Below are positions 1-7,239 of a stretch of 64,000 nucleotides of DNA, in pieces; within the stretch, counting starts at the first letter, position 1; each line of letters starts with the position of its first letter. Location of the stretch: contig NZ_CP095412.1 of the NCBI RefSeq assembly GCF_023016265.1, forward strand, positions 3,348,001-3,412,000, in the 5' to 3' direction. The notes under the pieces are model-generated. The model made no database searches. It saw only the letters and a program-made list of their open reading frames with translations, and was not told where the DNA came from. The position numbers and the translations under genes are program-made. The stretch is from Blastococcus sp. PRF04-17 (GTDB taxonomy: Bacteria > Actinomycetota > Actinomycetes > Mycobacteriales > Geodermatophilaceae).

Positions 1-2
1 GC

Positions 3-455
3 ACGATCGACGCGATCATCGAGGCGGCCGACCCGGTCACCCTGCTGCGGGAGTACCAGGACCTGGCGGCCACCACGCAGGACATCGTCAGCACCGACAT
101 CCCGCGGTCGGCGCTGCAGGACTTCGTGGACCTCGCCTTCCTCGTCCAGGAGGCGAACGTGCGCAGCGTCGTCTTCGACGCCGACCTCATCGACCCGGCC
201 TATCCGGACTACGACCGGATGCGGCAGATCGTCGACGACACGCTCGACCCGGCGCCGGCCTCGTCGGGCGCTCCGCCGTCGGACGACGCCCCCGCCTCCG
301 GCAACGGACAGCCCAGCGCCCCGTCGACGACGGACTCGCCCGACCCCACCGGCGGTGCGGATCCGGCGGCCGATGTCGGCGACGCCTGCGCGTACGACCG
401 ATCCCGGGCCGAGGAGGCGCGGGCCGCCGGGAAGCCGCCGACCAAGAGCGGCTGA
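3..455 (+). CDS. LCP (LytR-CpsA-Psr) family cell-wall attachment protein, C-terminal fragment
   Basis: The frame is open from the window edge to the TGA at 453-455, leaving 150 residues of a protein whose start lies outside. The readable part ('LLREYQDLAATTQD', 'FVDLAFLVQEA', 'VRSVVFDADLIDPAYPDYD') matches the membrane-distal end typical of actinobacterial LCP phosphotransferases, which attach glycopolymers to peptidoglycan outside the membrane. A low-complexity Pro/Ser/Ala/Asp-rich tail of about 70 residues follows, as is usual in this family. The catalytic Asp/Arg residues of the LCP domain lie upstream and cannot be checked. The gene converges on the glyoxalase-like gene, with only 3 bp between the stop codons. 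The family call rests on recalled similarity of the C-terminal segment. Confidence 0.72.
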   Translation, partial: TIDAIIEAADPVTLLREYQDLAATTQDIVSTDIPRSALQDFVDLAFLVQEANVRSVVFDADLIDPAYPDYDRMRQIVDDTLDPAPASSGAPPSDDAPASGNGQPSAPSTTDSPDPTGGADPAADVGDACAYDRSRAEEARAAGKPPTKSG

Positions 456-458
456 CCG

Positions 459-841
459 CTACATGCTGGCGATCATGATCAGGTTGCCGCAGGTGTCGTC
501 GAGGACCGCCGTGGTCATCGAGCCCATGAGCGTCGGTTCCTGGGTGAAGCGCACGCCGAGCGCGGTGAGCCGCTCGTACTCCTTCTGCACGTCGTCGACG
601 GCGAAGGACGTGTACGGGATGCCGTCGGCGACCAGGGTGTCCTTGTACGCCCTGGCTCCGTGGTGCTCGTCGGGCTCCAGTGCCAGCTCGACGCCGTCGG
701 GGCCTCCGGCGACACGACGGTCAACCAGCGGTGCTCGCCCAGCGGGATCTCGGTCTTCTTCACGAAGCCGAGCACGTCGGTGTAGAAGCGCAGCGCCTTC
801 TCCTGGTCGTCGACCAGGACGCTGGTCACGTTGATCCGCAT
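459..841 (-). CDS. VOC (glyoxalase/bleomycin-resistance-like) family protein, one-base frameshift
   Basis: From ATG 841 the protein reads 'MRINVTSVLVDDQEKALRFY' and continues 'TDVLGFVKKTEIPLGEHRWLTVVSPE', a standard N-terminal VOC metalloenzyme half-domain. It then runs out of frame near 703-704. Restoring one base there gives '..SPEGPDGVELALEPDEHHGA..' through to '..TTAVLDDTCGNLIMIASM', a complete 127-residue VOC protein ending at TAG 459-461. The frame change is therefore one lost base in a GGGGCC run, and the gene is probably intact in the organism. VOC proteins are small metal-dependent dioxygenase, isomerase or resistance proteins, and the substrate here is unknown. It lies 2 bp downstream of the ArsR gene in the same operon, a pairing common in actinobacteria. 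Confidence 0.85.
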
Positions 842-843
842 CG

Positions 844-1137
844 TCACTCTCCTCGGGGTCCGAGCCGCCACCGCTCGGTGATGGCCCTCAACGGCGAGGT
901 GTCCAGCGAGTGGAACTTGTAGCGGCCCTCGCGGCGCGTGGTGACCAGGCCGGCCGCCTCCAGGACCTCCAGGTGCTGCGAGATGGCCTGCCTGCTCGAG
1001 CCGAGGCCGTGCCGGCTGATCAGCCGGGTGCACAGTTCGAACAGGGTCTGGTCGTCCCGCTCCTGGAGCTCGTCGAGGACGGCGCGCCTGGTCGGGTCGG
1101 CCAGGGCCTTGAAGACGTCGCCGGACACGTCGCCCAC
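844..1137 (-). CDS. ArsR-family winged-helix transcriptional regulator
   Basis: A 97-residue ArsR/SmtB-type repressor: 'VFKALADPTRRAVLDELQERDDQTLFELC', then the recognition helix region 'SSRQAISQHLEVLEAAGLV' and the wing 'TTRREGRYKFHSLD'. No metal-binding Cys cluster of the ArsR or SmtB kind is visible, so the ligand is unknown. I chose GTG 1137 because a -35/-10 pair places transcription start at or next to that codon (leaderless). An upstream ATG at 1173 would lie inside the -35 box, and GTG 1128 is a further option. A perfect inverted repeat sits between -35 and -10, so autorepression is likely. The glyoxalase-like gene follows after 2 bp and is presumably co-regulated. Confidence 0.85.
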   Translation of the reverse strand: MGDVSGDVFKALADPTRRAVLDELQERDDQTLFELCTRLISRHGLGSSRQAISQHLEVLEAAGLVTTRREGRYKFHSLDTSPLRAITERWRLGPRGE

Positions 1138-1143
1138 GCCCGA

Positions 1144-1173
1144 ACAATAGGCAAGTAACCACTTGCCTGACAA
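1144..1173 (-). promoter_or_regulatory. Promoter with palindromic operator of the ArsR/VOC operon
   Basis: On the minus strand the -35 box TTGTCA (1173-1168) and the -10 box TATTGT (1149-1144) are separated by 18 bp. The -10 ends 7 nt before GTG 1137, so the transcript should be leaderless. The perfect inverted repeat AGGCAAGT-N4-ACTTGCCT (1149-1168) fills the spacer, the expected position for an ArsR-type repressor site. All elements are read directly from the sequence; binding by the adjacent regulator is inferred. Confidence 0.75.
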
Positions 1174-1176
1174 GGG

Positions 1177-2070
1177 TCAGTTCGTGAGGACGACGTCCTC
1201 GAGGGCGCCGAGCTGCTTCCAGCCGGTCGAGATCTGCCCCGGCGGCGGGGCCACGCCCGTGACCGGAGCCCCGAGCCGGTCGACGAGGGTGAGCTGGTCC
1301 AGGACCACCCCCGTGAGGGCCGCGATGTCCGCGATCGGCACCTGGAAGGTGCGGAACGGGCCGAGCGGCGGGATCCGCCCCGCCGCGGCGGCCTCGTCCA
1401 CCGCGCCCCGCAGGTCGTCGACCATCGGCGACTGGTCGAGCAGGTAGCCGGTGGCGGCCAGCGCGTCGTCCTGCACGAACGCCACGACCTTCCAGAACCG
1501 GAGGGGGACCTGGATGCCGCGGTACGGCGGGTCGCCGGGCTCGAGCACCGGGCCGGCGAGGACGACGAGCTTCCGGTCGAACCCCGCGGCGTGCTCCTGC
1601 AGGTACTCCTCGAGGCCGAGCCACAGCTCGCGGCCCTGGTTGAACGTCGAGGCCTGGGGGGCGGCGTTGGTGAAGAAGAAGGTGTCGGCCTCCGCCTGCT
1701 TCGCCTCCTCCTTCGTCGCGCCCCAGGTCGAGGAGGCCCGCATGACGAGGTGCCCGCGGTCGAGGTCGTTGTCCGCGTAGACGGCGGGCCCGGCCTGCAG
1801 CTCCGCGGCCAGCCGCGGGTCGAGCTGCCAGCGGTCGGTGCGGCCGATCGACATCAGTTTGGCGCCGTCGAGGTCCAGCGCGGTCAGCGCGGCGAACCGA
1901 CGGTCGGGTCGGTGCAGCACGCTGTAGTGGAGGTAGTGCAGCAGCACCGTGGGGGCGTCCGAGGCGAGCACGGGCAGCGGCACGTCGACCCCGAGGAAGG
2001 CGGGGTCGTAGCCGGTCCGGTCGTCGAGGTCCCGCGCGGTGATCGTCGGCAGGAGGGACATCTCGGTCAT
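1177..2070 (-). CDS. DNA/RNA non-specific endonuclease (NUC1 family)
   Basis: 297 residues from ATG 2070 (a second ATG lies at 2061). The hallmark DRGH motif of the beta-beta-alpha-metal nuclease fold is present in 'DNDLDRGHLVMR', followed by 'DTFFFTNAAPQASTFNQG', which carries the conserved Asn, and 'LWLGLEEYLQ', the usual second half of the catalytic core. These enzymes cleave single- and double-stranded nucleic acid using one Mg2+ ion. No secretion signal is obvious: the N-terminus is 'MTEMSLLPTITARDLDDR'. It is therefore unclear whether the enzyme acts outside the cell. It is transcribed divergently from the acetyltransferase, and its stop lies directly upstream of the ArsR promoter. No inhibitor gene is recognisable next to it. 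Confidence 0.88.
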   Translation of the reverse strand: MTEMSLLPTITARDLDDRTGYDPAFLGVDVPLPVLASDAPTVLLHYLHYSVLHRPDRRFAALTALDLDGAKLMSIGRTDRWQLDPRLAAELQAGPAVYADNDLDRGHLVMRASSTWGATKEEAKQAEADTFFFTNAAPQASTFNQGRELWLGLEEYLQEHAAGFDRKLVVLAGPVLEPGDPPYRGIQVPLRFWKVVAFVQDDALAATGYLLDQSPMVDDLRGAVDEAAAAGRIPPLGPFRTFQVPIADIAALTGVVLDQLTLVDRLGAPVTGVAPPPGQISTGWKQLGALEDVVLTN

Positions 2071-2133
2071 GGCGGAAGGCTGGCCCTCCGCCCGGTGACA
2101 CGCCAGGAGGTCCTGCGCGGGAGGATGGCCGCC

Positions 2134-2649
2134 GTGGGTGCCGAGGTCCGTCCCGTGTCCGATGTCGACGACGTCCTCCGGCGGGACCTGCTGACCTGCT
2201 GGACCGACGTGACCAACGCCGGTGGCGCGGTGGGCTTCGTCCCCCCGGTCACCGAGGAGGACGTCGTCCCGCTGCTGGACAAGCTCCTGGACGGCGTCCG
2301 CTCCGGGCGGGACGTCCTGGCACTGCTCACCGTGGACGGCGCGACGGCGGGCTTCGCCAGTGTCGTGGGCTCGCTGAGTCCCCTGCGCCTGCACTGGGGA
2401 ACGGTGCTGCGGGTGCAGGTGCACCCGTCCCGGCAGGGACAGGGTCTGGGCCGGGCGCTCATGGCCGGCGTGCACGACATCGCCCGCAGTCGCGGCTGGG
2501 AGTTCCTCCACCTCACCGCGCGCGGGGGCACCGGACTGGACGACTTCTACCGGGGCCTGGGCTACGTCGAGGTCGGGCGGCTGCCGGGCGCGATCCGGGT
2601 CGCCCCGGGCGACGACCGCGACGAGATCATCATGGCCTGCCGCCTCTGA
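2134..2649 (+). CDS. GNAT-family N-acetyltransferase
   Basis: About 171 residues with the acetyl-CoA-binding motif A of the GNAT fold, 'RVQVHPSRQGQGLGRALM' (the R/Q-x-x-G-x-G/A signature), preceded by the beta4 strand 'LHWGTVLR' and followed by the motif-B region 'DFYRGLGYVEVGRLPG'. Such enzymes transfer acetyl groups from acetyl-CoA to amines; the acceptor cannot be told from sequence. I prefer GTG 2134 because GGGAGG at 2119-2124 is well spaced for it. The in-frame ATG at 2125 would leave no gap from that site. The gene is divergent from the nuclease gene. Confidence 0.85.
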   Translation: MGAEVRPVSDVDDVLRRDLLTCWTDVTNAGGAVGFVPPVTEEDVVPLLDKLLDGVRSGRDVLALLTVDGATAGFASVVGSLSPLRLHWGTVLRVQVHPSRQGQGLGRALMAGVHDIARSRGWEFLHLTARGGTGLDDFYRGLGYVEVGRLPGAIRVAPGDDRDEIIMACRL

Positions 2650-2678
2650 GCCCGACGGCCGCTGGCAGGCTGTCGGCC

Positions 2679-2894
2679 ATGGTTGACCCGACCCCCGACG
2701 CGCCCCGGTCCACCGACGCCCGGCGCGAGCGGCTGATCGGTCTGCTGCTGCTCGGCGTGGCCGTGGTGCTGCTCGTGTCGTCGGTCACCTGGTTCGGCAC
2801 CGGCCAGATCGGCGTCGGCGTCGGGCAGCTCCTCCTCGGCATCGTCCTCGCCGCGGTCGGTGGGCATCTCTACCGGCGGAGCGCCCGCGGCTGA
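2679..2894 (+). CDS. Small two-helix membrane protein, unknown function
   Basis: 71 residues with a polar N-terminus ('DPTPDAPRSTDARRERL') and two hydrophobic segments, roughly residues 19-37 ('LIGLLLLGVAVVLLVSSV') and 43-62 ('IGVGVGQLLLGIVLAAVGG'), ending in a basic 'YRRSARG' tail. This predicts a hairpin inner-membrane protein with both ends in the cytoplasm. I recognise no family. It starts with ATG 29 bp after the acetyltransferase stop and could be translated from the same mRNA. High G+C at third codon positions and the clean membrane topology make it a credible gene. Confidence 0.6.
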   Translation: MVDPTPDAPRSTDARRERLIGLLLLGVAVVLLVSSVTWFGTGQIGVGVGQLLLGIVLAAVGGHLYRRSARG

Positions 2895-2959
2895 CCGCGT
2901 TGCAGGTGTTCCCGGCGCCGCCCAGACTTTCGTCCACGACCCGAGGGATGGAGGAGCCG

Positions 2960-3160
2960 GTGAAGCTGGCCAAAGAGGAACTCGTCCGCGTGCTGCGCAC
3001 TCAGGGCGACAACGACACCGCGGACAAGGTGGAGGCGTCGCTGCCCGACGAGATCGACACCGAGGCCCACGCCGACGAGCTGCAGGCCGCCGGCCTCCAC
3101 CGCACCCAGCTCATGGCCAAGCTGGCCGGCGGAGGGCTCGGCGGCACGGTGGCCCCCTGA
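2960..3160 (+). CDS. Small acidic helical protein, unknown function
   Basis: About 66 residues, 'KLAKEELVRVLRTQGDNDTA' and so on, predicted largely alpha-helical and acidic, ending in a Gly-rich 'KLAGGGLGGTVAP'. GTG 2960 follows GGAGGAG (2950-2956) and is my preferred start; ATG 2948 in the same frame would add four residues and consume the ribosome-binding site. No domain is recognised. It converges on the acyl-CoA dehydrogenase with 22 bp between them. The strong Shine-Dalgarno sequence is the main support. Confidence 0.6.
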   Translation: MKLAKEELVRVLRTQGDNDTADKVEASLPDEIDTEAHADELQAAGLHRTQLMAKLAGGGLGGTVAP

Positions 3161-3182
3161 CGGTTCTGCTCAGCCGGTCCGC

Positions 3183-4393
3183 TCAGCCGCTGAAGGGGCG
3201 CTCCCGCGCCAGCTCCTCCTTGGCGACGCCGCGGATGTGCACCGCATCCGGGCCGTCGACGATCCGCAGCGTGCGGGCGTGGGCGTAGAAGCGGGCCAGC
3301 GGGGTGTCGTTGCTGACTCCGGCGCCGCCGTGCACCTGGATGGCGCGGTCGATGACGTCCACGGCCACCTTCGGCGCCGCCACCTTGATCGCGGAGATCT
3401 CGGTGCGTGCGCCCTTGGCGCCGTACTTGTCGATGAGGTCGGCGGTCTTGAGCACGTACAGCCGCGCCTGGTCGATCTCGATCCGGGACAGCGCGATGGC
3501 CTCGCGGACGGTCCCCTGGTCGGCCAGCGGGCGGCCGAACGCGACGCGGGCCTTGGTGCGCTCGACCATGAGCGCCAGCGCCCGCTCGGCCATGCCGATG
3601 GCGCGCATGCAGTGGTGGATCCGCCCGGGGCCGAGTCGTGCCTGGGCGATCATGAAGCCGTCGCCCTCGCCGGCCAGCATGTTCGAGGCCGGCACCCGCA
3701 CGTCGGTGAACCGCAACTCCGAGTGTCCGTGCTGGTCCTGGTACCCGAACACCGGCAGGTGCCGGATGATCTCCAGGCCCGGGGTGTCGCGAGGGACCAG
3801 GATCATCGACTGCTGCCGGTGCGCGGCGCCCTGGGGGTCGGTCTTGCCCATGACGATGAAGATCTGGCAGCGCTCGTCGGCAGCTCCGCTGGTCCACCAC
3901 TTGCGCCCGTTGATCACGTAGTCGTCGCCGTCGCGGACGATCGACGTCTGGATGTTGCGCGCGTCGGAGGAGGCGACGTCGGGCTCCGTCATCGCGAAGC
4001 CGGAGCGGATCTCGCCCTCGAGCAGCGGGTTCAGCCACCGCTGCTTCTGCTCGTCCGTGCCGAACAACATGAGCGTCTCCATGTTGCCGGTGTCGGGCGC
4101 ACCGCAGTTGGTCGCCTCGGGAGCGATCACCGGCGACCAGCCCATGACCTCGGCGGCGGAGGCGTACTCGAGGTTGGACAACCCGCCGAGCTCGTGGTGG
4201 AACAGGTTCCACAGTCCCCGCTTGCGCGCCTCGGCCTTCAGCTCCTCGAGGACCGGCGGGTGCTCGTGGTTGTCGTGCCCTCGCTCGGCCCGCCACTGGT
4301 CGTAGACCGGTTCGGCCGGGAAGACCTGCTCGCGCATGAAGTCCCAGAGCCGGTCGCAGACTTCCTGGGCTCGGGGGAGAGGGCGAAGTCCAT
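3183..4393 (-). CDS. Acyl-CoA dehydrogenase family protein, one-base frameshift near the start
   Basis: A flavoprotein of the acyl-CoA dehydrogenase superfamily, catalysing alpha,beta-dehydrogenation of acyl-CoA esters with FAD and electron-transfer flavoprotein. Landmarks are '[18 protein letters not shown]' (flavin/substrate loop), '[11 protein letters not shown]', '[10 protein letters not shown]', '[12 protein letters not shown]' and '[15 protein letters not shown]' near the C-terminus. ATG 4393 reads 'MDFALSP' and then leaves frame at the G run 4373-4377; one extra base joins it to '..[19 protein letters not shown]..', giving 403 residues of normal length. As written, the downstream frame would start artificially at 4430 with an Arg-rich leader. 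The gene lies 52 bp downstream of the DUF3040 gene on the same strand. It resembles the longer actinobacterial ACAD10/11-like dehydrogenases, but substrate chain length is not deducible. Confidence 0.9.
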
Positions 4394-4445
4394 GCCCGCA
4401 AGGTAACTGCGGACGTGACCGTCGTCGCACCGGGGGTGAAGGCGG

Positions 4446-4757
4446 TCAGGGATGGCGGGGCGTCGCCTGGCCGTCGTCGTTCTCGAGCAGCCAGCACACG
4501 GCCAGCGGCGAGGCGAGGATGAGCAGCATCGCGGCCGCCGCGAGCACCACGCGGGCCGGCAGCAGCAGGGTGGCGCCGAGCACCGCCACGGACGCGACGA
4601 CCACGAACAGACGGATCGCGCCGGAGTGCGCACGCGGGCGGGCGGGCCGGCTGACGGGGCGGTCGAACGGTGCACCGCCGCTGAGCAGCGCGGCGAGCTC
4701 GGGGTCCTCGCGCTCGACGTCGGCGCTGAGGGATCGCAGCACGGGGTCGTCGTCCAT
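4446..4757 (-). CDS. DUF3040-type small membrane protein
   Basis: 103 residues: a cytoplasmic N-terminus 'DDPVLRSLSADVEREDPELA' with the regularly spaced acidic helix typical of DUF3040, then two hydrophobic segments ('LFVVVASVAVLGATLLLPA' and 'VVLAAAAMLLILASPLAVCW') and an acidic C-terminus. DUF3040 proteins are actinobacterial inner-membrane proteins of unknown function, often near cell-division genes. Here it stands upstream of an acyl-CoA dehydrogenase instead. ATG 4757 follows a GGGACCCC stretch rather than a good Shine-Dalgarno sequence. Confidence 0.7.
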   Translation of the reverse strand: MDDDPVLRSLSADVEREDPELAALLSGGAPFDRPVSRPARPRAHSGAIRLFVVVASVAVLGATLLLPARVVLAAAAMLLILASPLAVCWLLENDDGQATPRHP

Positions 4758-4852
4758 GGGGGTCCCCTCGGGGTCCCGGGCGGTCTGCCGGAGGCTCGGC
4801 TGTCCGCCGCACCGCCGAGTGTGCTCCGTCGGAGGACGCTTCGGGAAGACGC

Positions 4853-4900
4853 CGCGAGCCGGGCCCCGACGTCCGTGGGGACGTCGGGACCCGGCTCGCG
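4853..4900 (-). terminator. Strong hairpin terminator downstream of the DUF4383 gene
   Basis: A 22-bp-arm inverted repeat (4853-4874 with 4879-4900) has a 4-nt loop (4875-4878) and a single mismatch at 4864/4889. It lies 33 bp past the DUF4383 stop. There is no U-tract, as is common for high-GC actinobacterial terminators. A second, smaller repeat around 4906-4926 (ACCGGCC...GGCCGGT) stands between it and the stop. Confidence 0.7.
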
Positions 4901-4933
4901 GTCGAACCGGCCGGAGGCCGGCCGGTCAGAGCG

Positions 4934-5371
4934 TCAGCGGCGCGAGTCGATCGCGTTGCGGACCGGCATCAGGGCGATGACCAGACCGACCAGCGCGGTC
5001 GCGATGTGCAGGATGTTGTCGGCCCAGTTGAGGCTGAGGAAGTCCCACTCCTGGCCGGTGGCGAACAGGCCGTAGATGAACGCGGCGCCGTAGCCCACCG
5101 CGAGCAGCCAGCCGTAGGTCCGCGCCCCGGACAGCGTGCGGCCCAGCACCAGACCGGCCACACCGATCAGGATGTGCACGACGTTGTGCATCCCGTTGAT
5201 CTCGAAGAAGAGCAGCTTCTCCTCGGTGTTGTGGGCGAAGAAGTCGTCGAAGCCGGTGATGAAGAACCCGACGATGCCGACCAGCAGGTACACGGCCCCG
5301 AATGCGAGGGCCAGGATCTCGGGGACGGTCTTGCCCCGACCTGCGACGTTGTTGCCCGCGGAAGCGGCCAT
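4934..5371 (-). CDS. DUF4383 four-helix membrane protein
   Basis: 145 residues from ATG 5371, which has a GGGAGG Shine-Dalgarno sequence directly upstream. Four hydrophobic helices are visible: 'ILALAFGAVYLLVGIVGFF', 'VVHILIGVAGLVLG', 'YGWLLAVGYGAAFIYGLF' and 'ILHIATALVGLVIALMPV'. The conserved His-containing patches 'EINGMHNVVHILIG' and 'NWADNILHIATA' are characteristic of DUF4383, an uncharacterised integral membrane family common in actinobacteria and related to DoxX-like four-helix proteins. It is the last gene of a minus-strand run below the carbamoyltransferase, but the 169-bp gap and a hairpin between them suggest its own promoter. Confidence 0.82.
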   Translation of the reverse strand: MAASAGNNVAGRGKTVPEILALAFGAVYLLVGIVGFFITGFDDFFAHNTEEKLLFFEINGMHNVVHILIGVAGLVLGRTLSGARTYGWLLAVGYGAAFIYGLFATGQEWDFLSLNWADNILHIATALVGLVIALMPVRNAIDSRR

Positions 5372-5504
5372 GATGTCCTCCCAGATACGTCCGCCGTGCG
5401 CACGGCGGTACCGGAACGGAGTTACCCCGCCTGACCGGCGGAAACGACGGTCGCCCGATCGTGTGGCGCACAACCGGACGGAGGCGTTCCGCCGCGGACG
5501 GGTG

Positions 5505-5523
5505 GTCCGAAGGGTGTTCGGAC
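5505..5523 (-). terminator. Hairpin after the carbamoyltransferase gene
   Basis: The perfect inverted repeat GTCCGAA-N5-TTCGGAC (5505-5511 with 5517-5523) begins 18 bp beyond the carbamoyltransferase stop at 5541. It is short (7-bp stem) and lacks a U-tract, so it may be a weak terminator or an mRNA 3'-end stabiliser. Confidence 0.4.
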
Positions 5524-5540
5524 GCCGGCGGCCCAGCGGT

Positions 5541-7187
5541 TCAGCCCGGCAGGGTGGACCTGCTCCGGCGGACGACGAACGGGCCGATCGCGAGCAGGTC
5601 GACCGGCGCCGAACCGAAGCACTCCAGCGCATCGCGGGGGTCGTCGACCATGGGGCGGCCCGCGGTGTTCAGGCTGGTGTTCACCACCACCGGGATGCCG
5701 GTGCGCCGCTCGAAGCACTCGAGCATGCGGGCCACCAGCGGTTCGTCGGCGCGGTCGACGGTCTGGATCCGCGCGGTGCCGTCGACATGGGTGACGGTGG
5801 GGATGCGGTCCCTCCACTCGGGCGCGACGTCGTGGACGAACAGCATGTAGCGCGACGGGATCGGCCCGCGGCCGAAGATCTGGCTCGCCCGCTCGGCGAG
5901 CACCATCGGCGCCACGGGGCGGAACTGCTCGCGGCCCTTCACGTTGTTCATCCGCTCGAGGTTGCCTTGGTGGCCGGGGTGGGCGAGCAGGGAGCGGTGA
6001 CCCAGGGCCCGCGGGCCGTACTCGCTGCGGCCCTGGAACCACGCGACGATGCCGTTGTTCGCCAGCACCTCGGCGACCGCGTCGGCGACGTCGTGCGGCT
6101 TCTCGTAGTCGATGGCGGCGGTGATCAGCCAGCTCTCGATCTCCTCGTCGGTCCAGCCTCGCCCGAGGTCGGCCCCGGGCATGGGCTCGGTGACGTCACC
6201 GAGATCGTGGGCCACCGACAGCGCGCCGCCGAGCGCCGTCCCGGAGTCCCCTGCCGCTGGCTGCACCCAGACCTGCTCGAACGGGCCCTCGGCGTAGATG
6301 CGGCTGTTGGCGACGCAGTTCAGGGCGACGCCGCCGGCGAGCGTCAGCGCGGAGTCGCCGGTCTGCGCGTGCAGCCAGCGGACGAGGTCGAGCATCGTCT
6401 CCTCGAGCCGCAGCTGGACGCTCGCGGCGAGGTCGGCGTGGGCGTCGGTCCAGTCGTCGCCCTTGTGCAGCCGGGGGGCGAACTGGGAGAAGTCGATCTT
6501 CTCGGTGCGGAAGCCGCCGTCGCCGGTGGCGTGGATCGCCCGCTCGAGCTCCTGGGCGAAGCGCGGTTTCCCGTAGGAGGCCATCGCCATCACCTTGTAC
6601 TCGTCGGAGCTGCGCAGGAAGCCGAGGTGCTCGGTGAGGTCCTCGTAGAGCAGGCCGAGGGAGTGGGGGAGCGCCTGGCTGGCCAGCGTCTCCAGTTTGC
6701 CGTCGAGGTAGCGGCCGGCGAGGTGGCTGACCGCCTCGCCGCGGCCGTCGAGCACCAGCACCGAGTTCGACGGGTAGGGGGCGGCGAGCCCGGCGGAGGC
6801 CGCGTGCGCGACGTGGTGGGGGACGTAGACGACCTTGTCCTCGGACAGGCCCGGCAGGTAGTGGGCGAGGAAGGACGGCGCCTTCTCGGCGTACATCTTC
6901 CGCATGACGTCGCCCTCGTCGTACAACCCCGACTCCTCGGGGCTGGGCATCAGCCGCGGATCGAACGAGTAGGCGACCGCGTCGAGATCGGCGGGCGTCA
7001 GACCGGCCTCGGCCAGCGCCCAGGCGGCCGCCAGCTCGGGCAGCTCCCACGCGCTCCACGGCAGCGGGCGCTTGCCGTGCTTGCGCCGGCTGAATCGCTC
7101 CTCCTCGGCAGCGGCCACGACCTGCCCGTCGACGACGAGCGCCGCCGCCGGGTCGTGGTAGAGGGCATTGATGCCGAGGACCTTCAC
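5541..7187 (-). CDS. NodU/CmcH-family carbamoyltransferase
   Basis: 548 residues covering both halves of the family. The N-terminal Kae1/YrdC-associated ASKHA-like domain reads 'MKVLGINALYHDPAAALVVD', 'AAAEEERFSRRKHG', 'YVPHHVAHAASA' and 'LVLDGRGEAVS', with a later 'LAGGVALNCVANSRI'. The C-terminal carbamoyltransferase domain reads 'FQGRSEYGPRALGHRSLLA', 'KGREQFRPVAPMVL' and 'NTSLNTAGRPMVDDPRDAL'. Relatives use carbamoyl phosphate and ATP to O-carbamoylate antibiotics, Nod factors or sugars. The start is GTG 7187, preceded by AAGGAG. No glycosyltransferase, polyketide or aminoglycoside genes are in view, so the acceptor is unknown. Gene length and motifs are intact. Confidence 0.93.
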   Translation of the reverse strand: MKVLGINALYHDPAAALVVDGQVVAAAEEERFSRRKHGKRPLPWSAWELPELAAAWALAEAGLTPADLDAVAYSFDPRLMPSPEESGLYDEGDVMRKMYAEKAPSFLAHYLPGLSEDKVVYVPHHVAHAASAGLAAPYPSNSVLVLDGRGEAVSHLAGRYLDGKLETLASQALPHSLGLLYEDLTEHLGFLRSSDEYKVMAMASYGKPRFAQELERAIHATGDGGFRTEKIDFSQFAPRLHKGDDWTDAHADLAASVQLRLEETMLDLVRWLHAQTGDSALTLAGGVALNCVANSRIYAEGPFEQVWVQPAAGDSGTALGGALSVAHDLGDVTEPMPGADLGRGWTDEEIESWLITAAIDYEKPHDVADAVAEVLANNGIVAWFQGRSEYGPRALGHRSLLAHPGHQGNLERMNNVKGREQFRPVAPMVLAERASQIFGRGPIPSRYMLFVHDVAPEWRDRIPTVTHVDGTARIQTVDRADEPLVARMLECFERRTGIPVVVNTSLNTAGRPMVDDPRDALECFGSAPVDLLAIGPFVVRRSRSTLPG

Positions 7188-7239
7188 GTGGGATCTCCTT
7201 GTCGCCGTTCCGGTCCAGCCCCCTTACCCGGCTCCTGCG

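Noticed and set aside
3237-4406. Long open frames antisense to the acyl-CoA dehydrogenase and to most other large genes
   Set aside because: They are shadows caused by very high G+C at third codon positions. Their translations are His/Arg/Gly/Asp-rich without domains, whereas the opposite strand gives clear enzymes.
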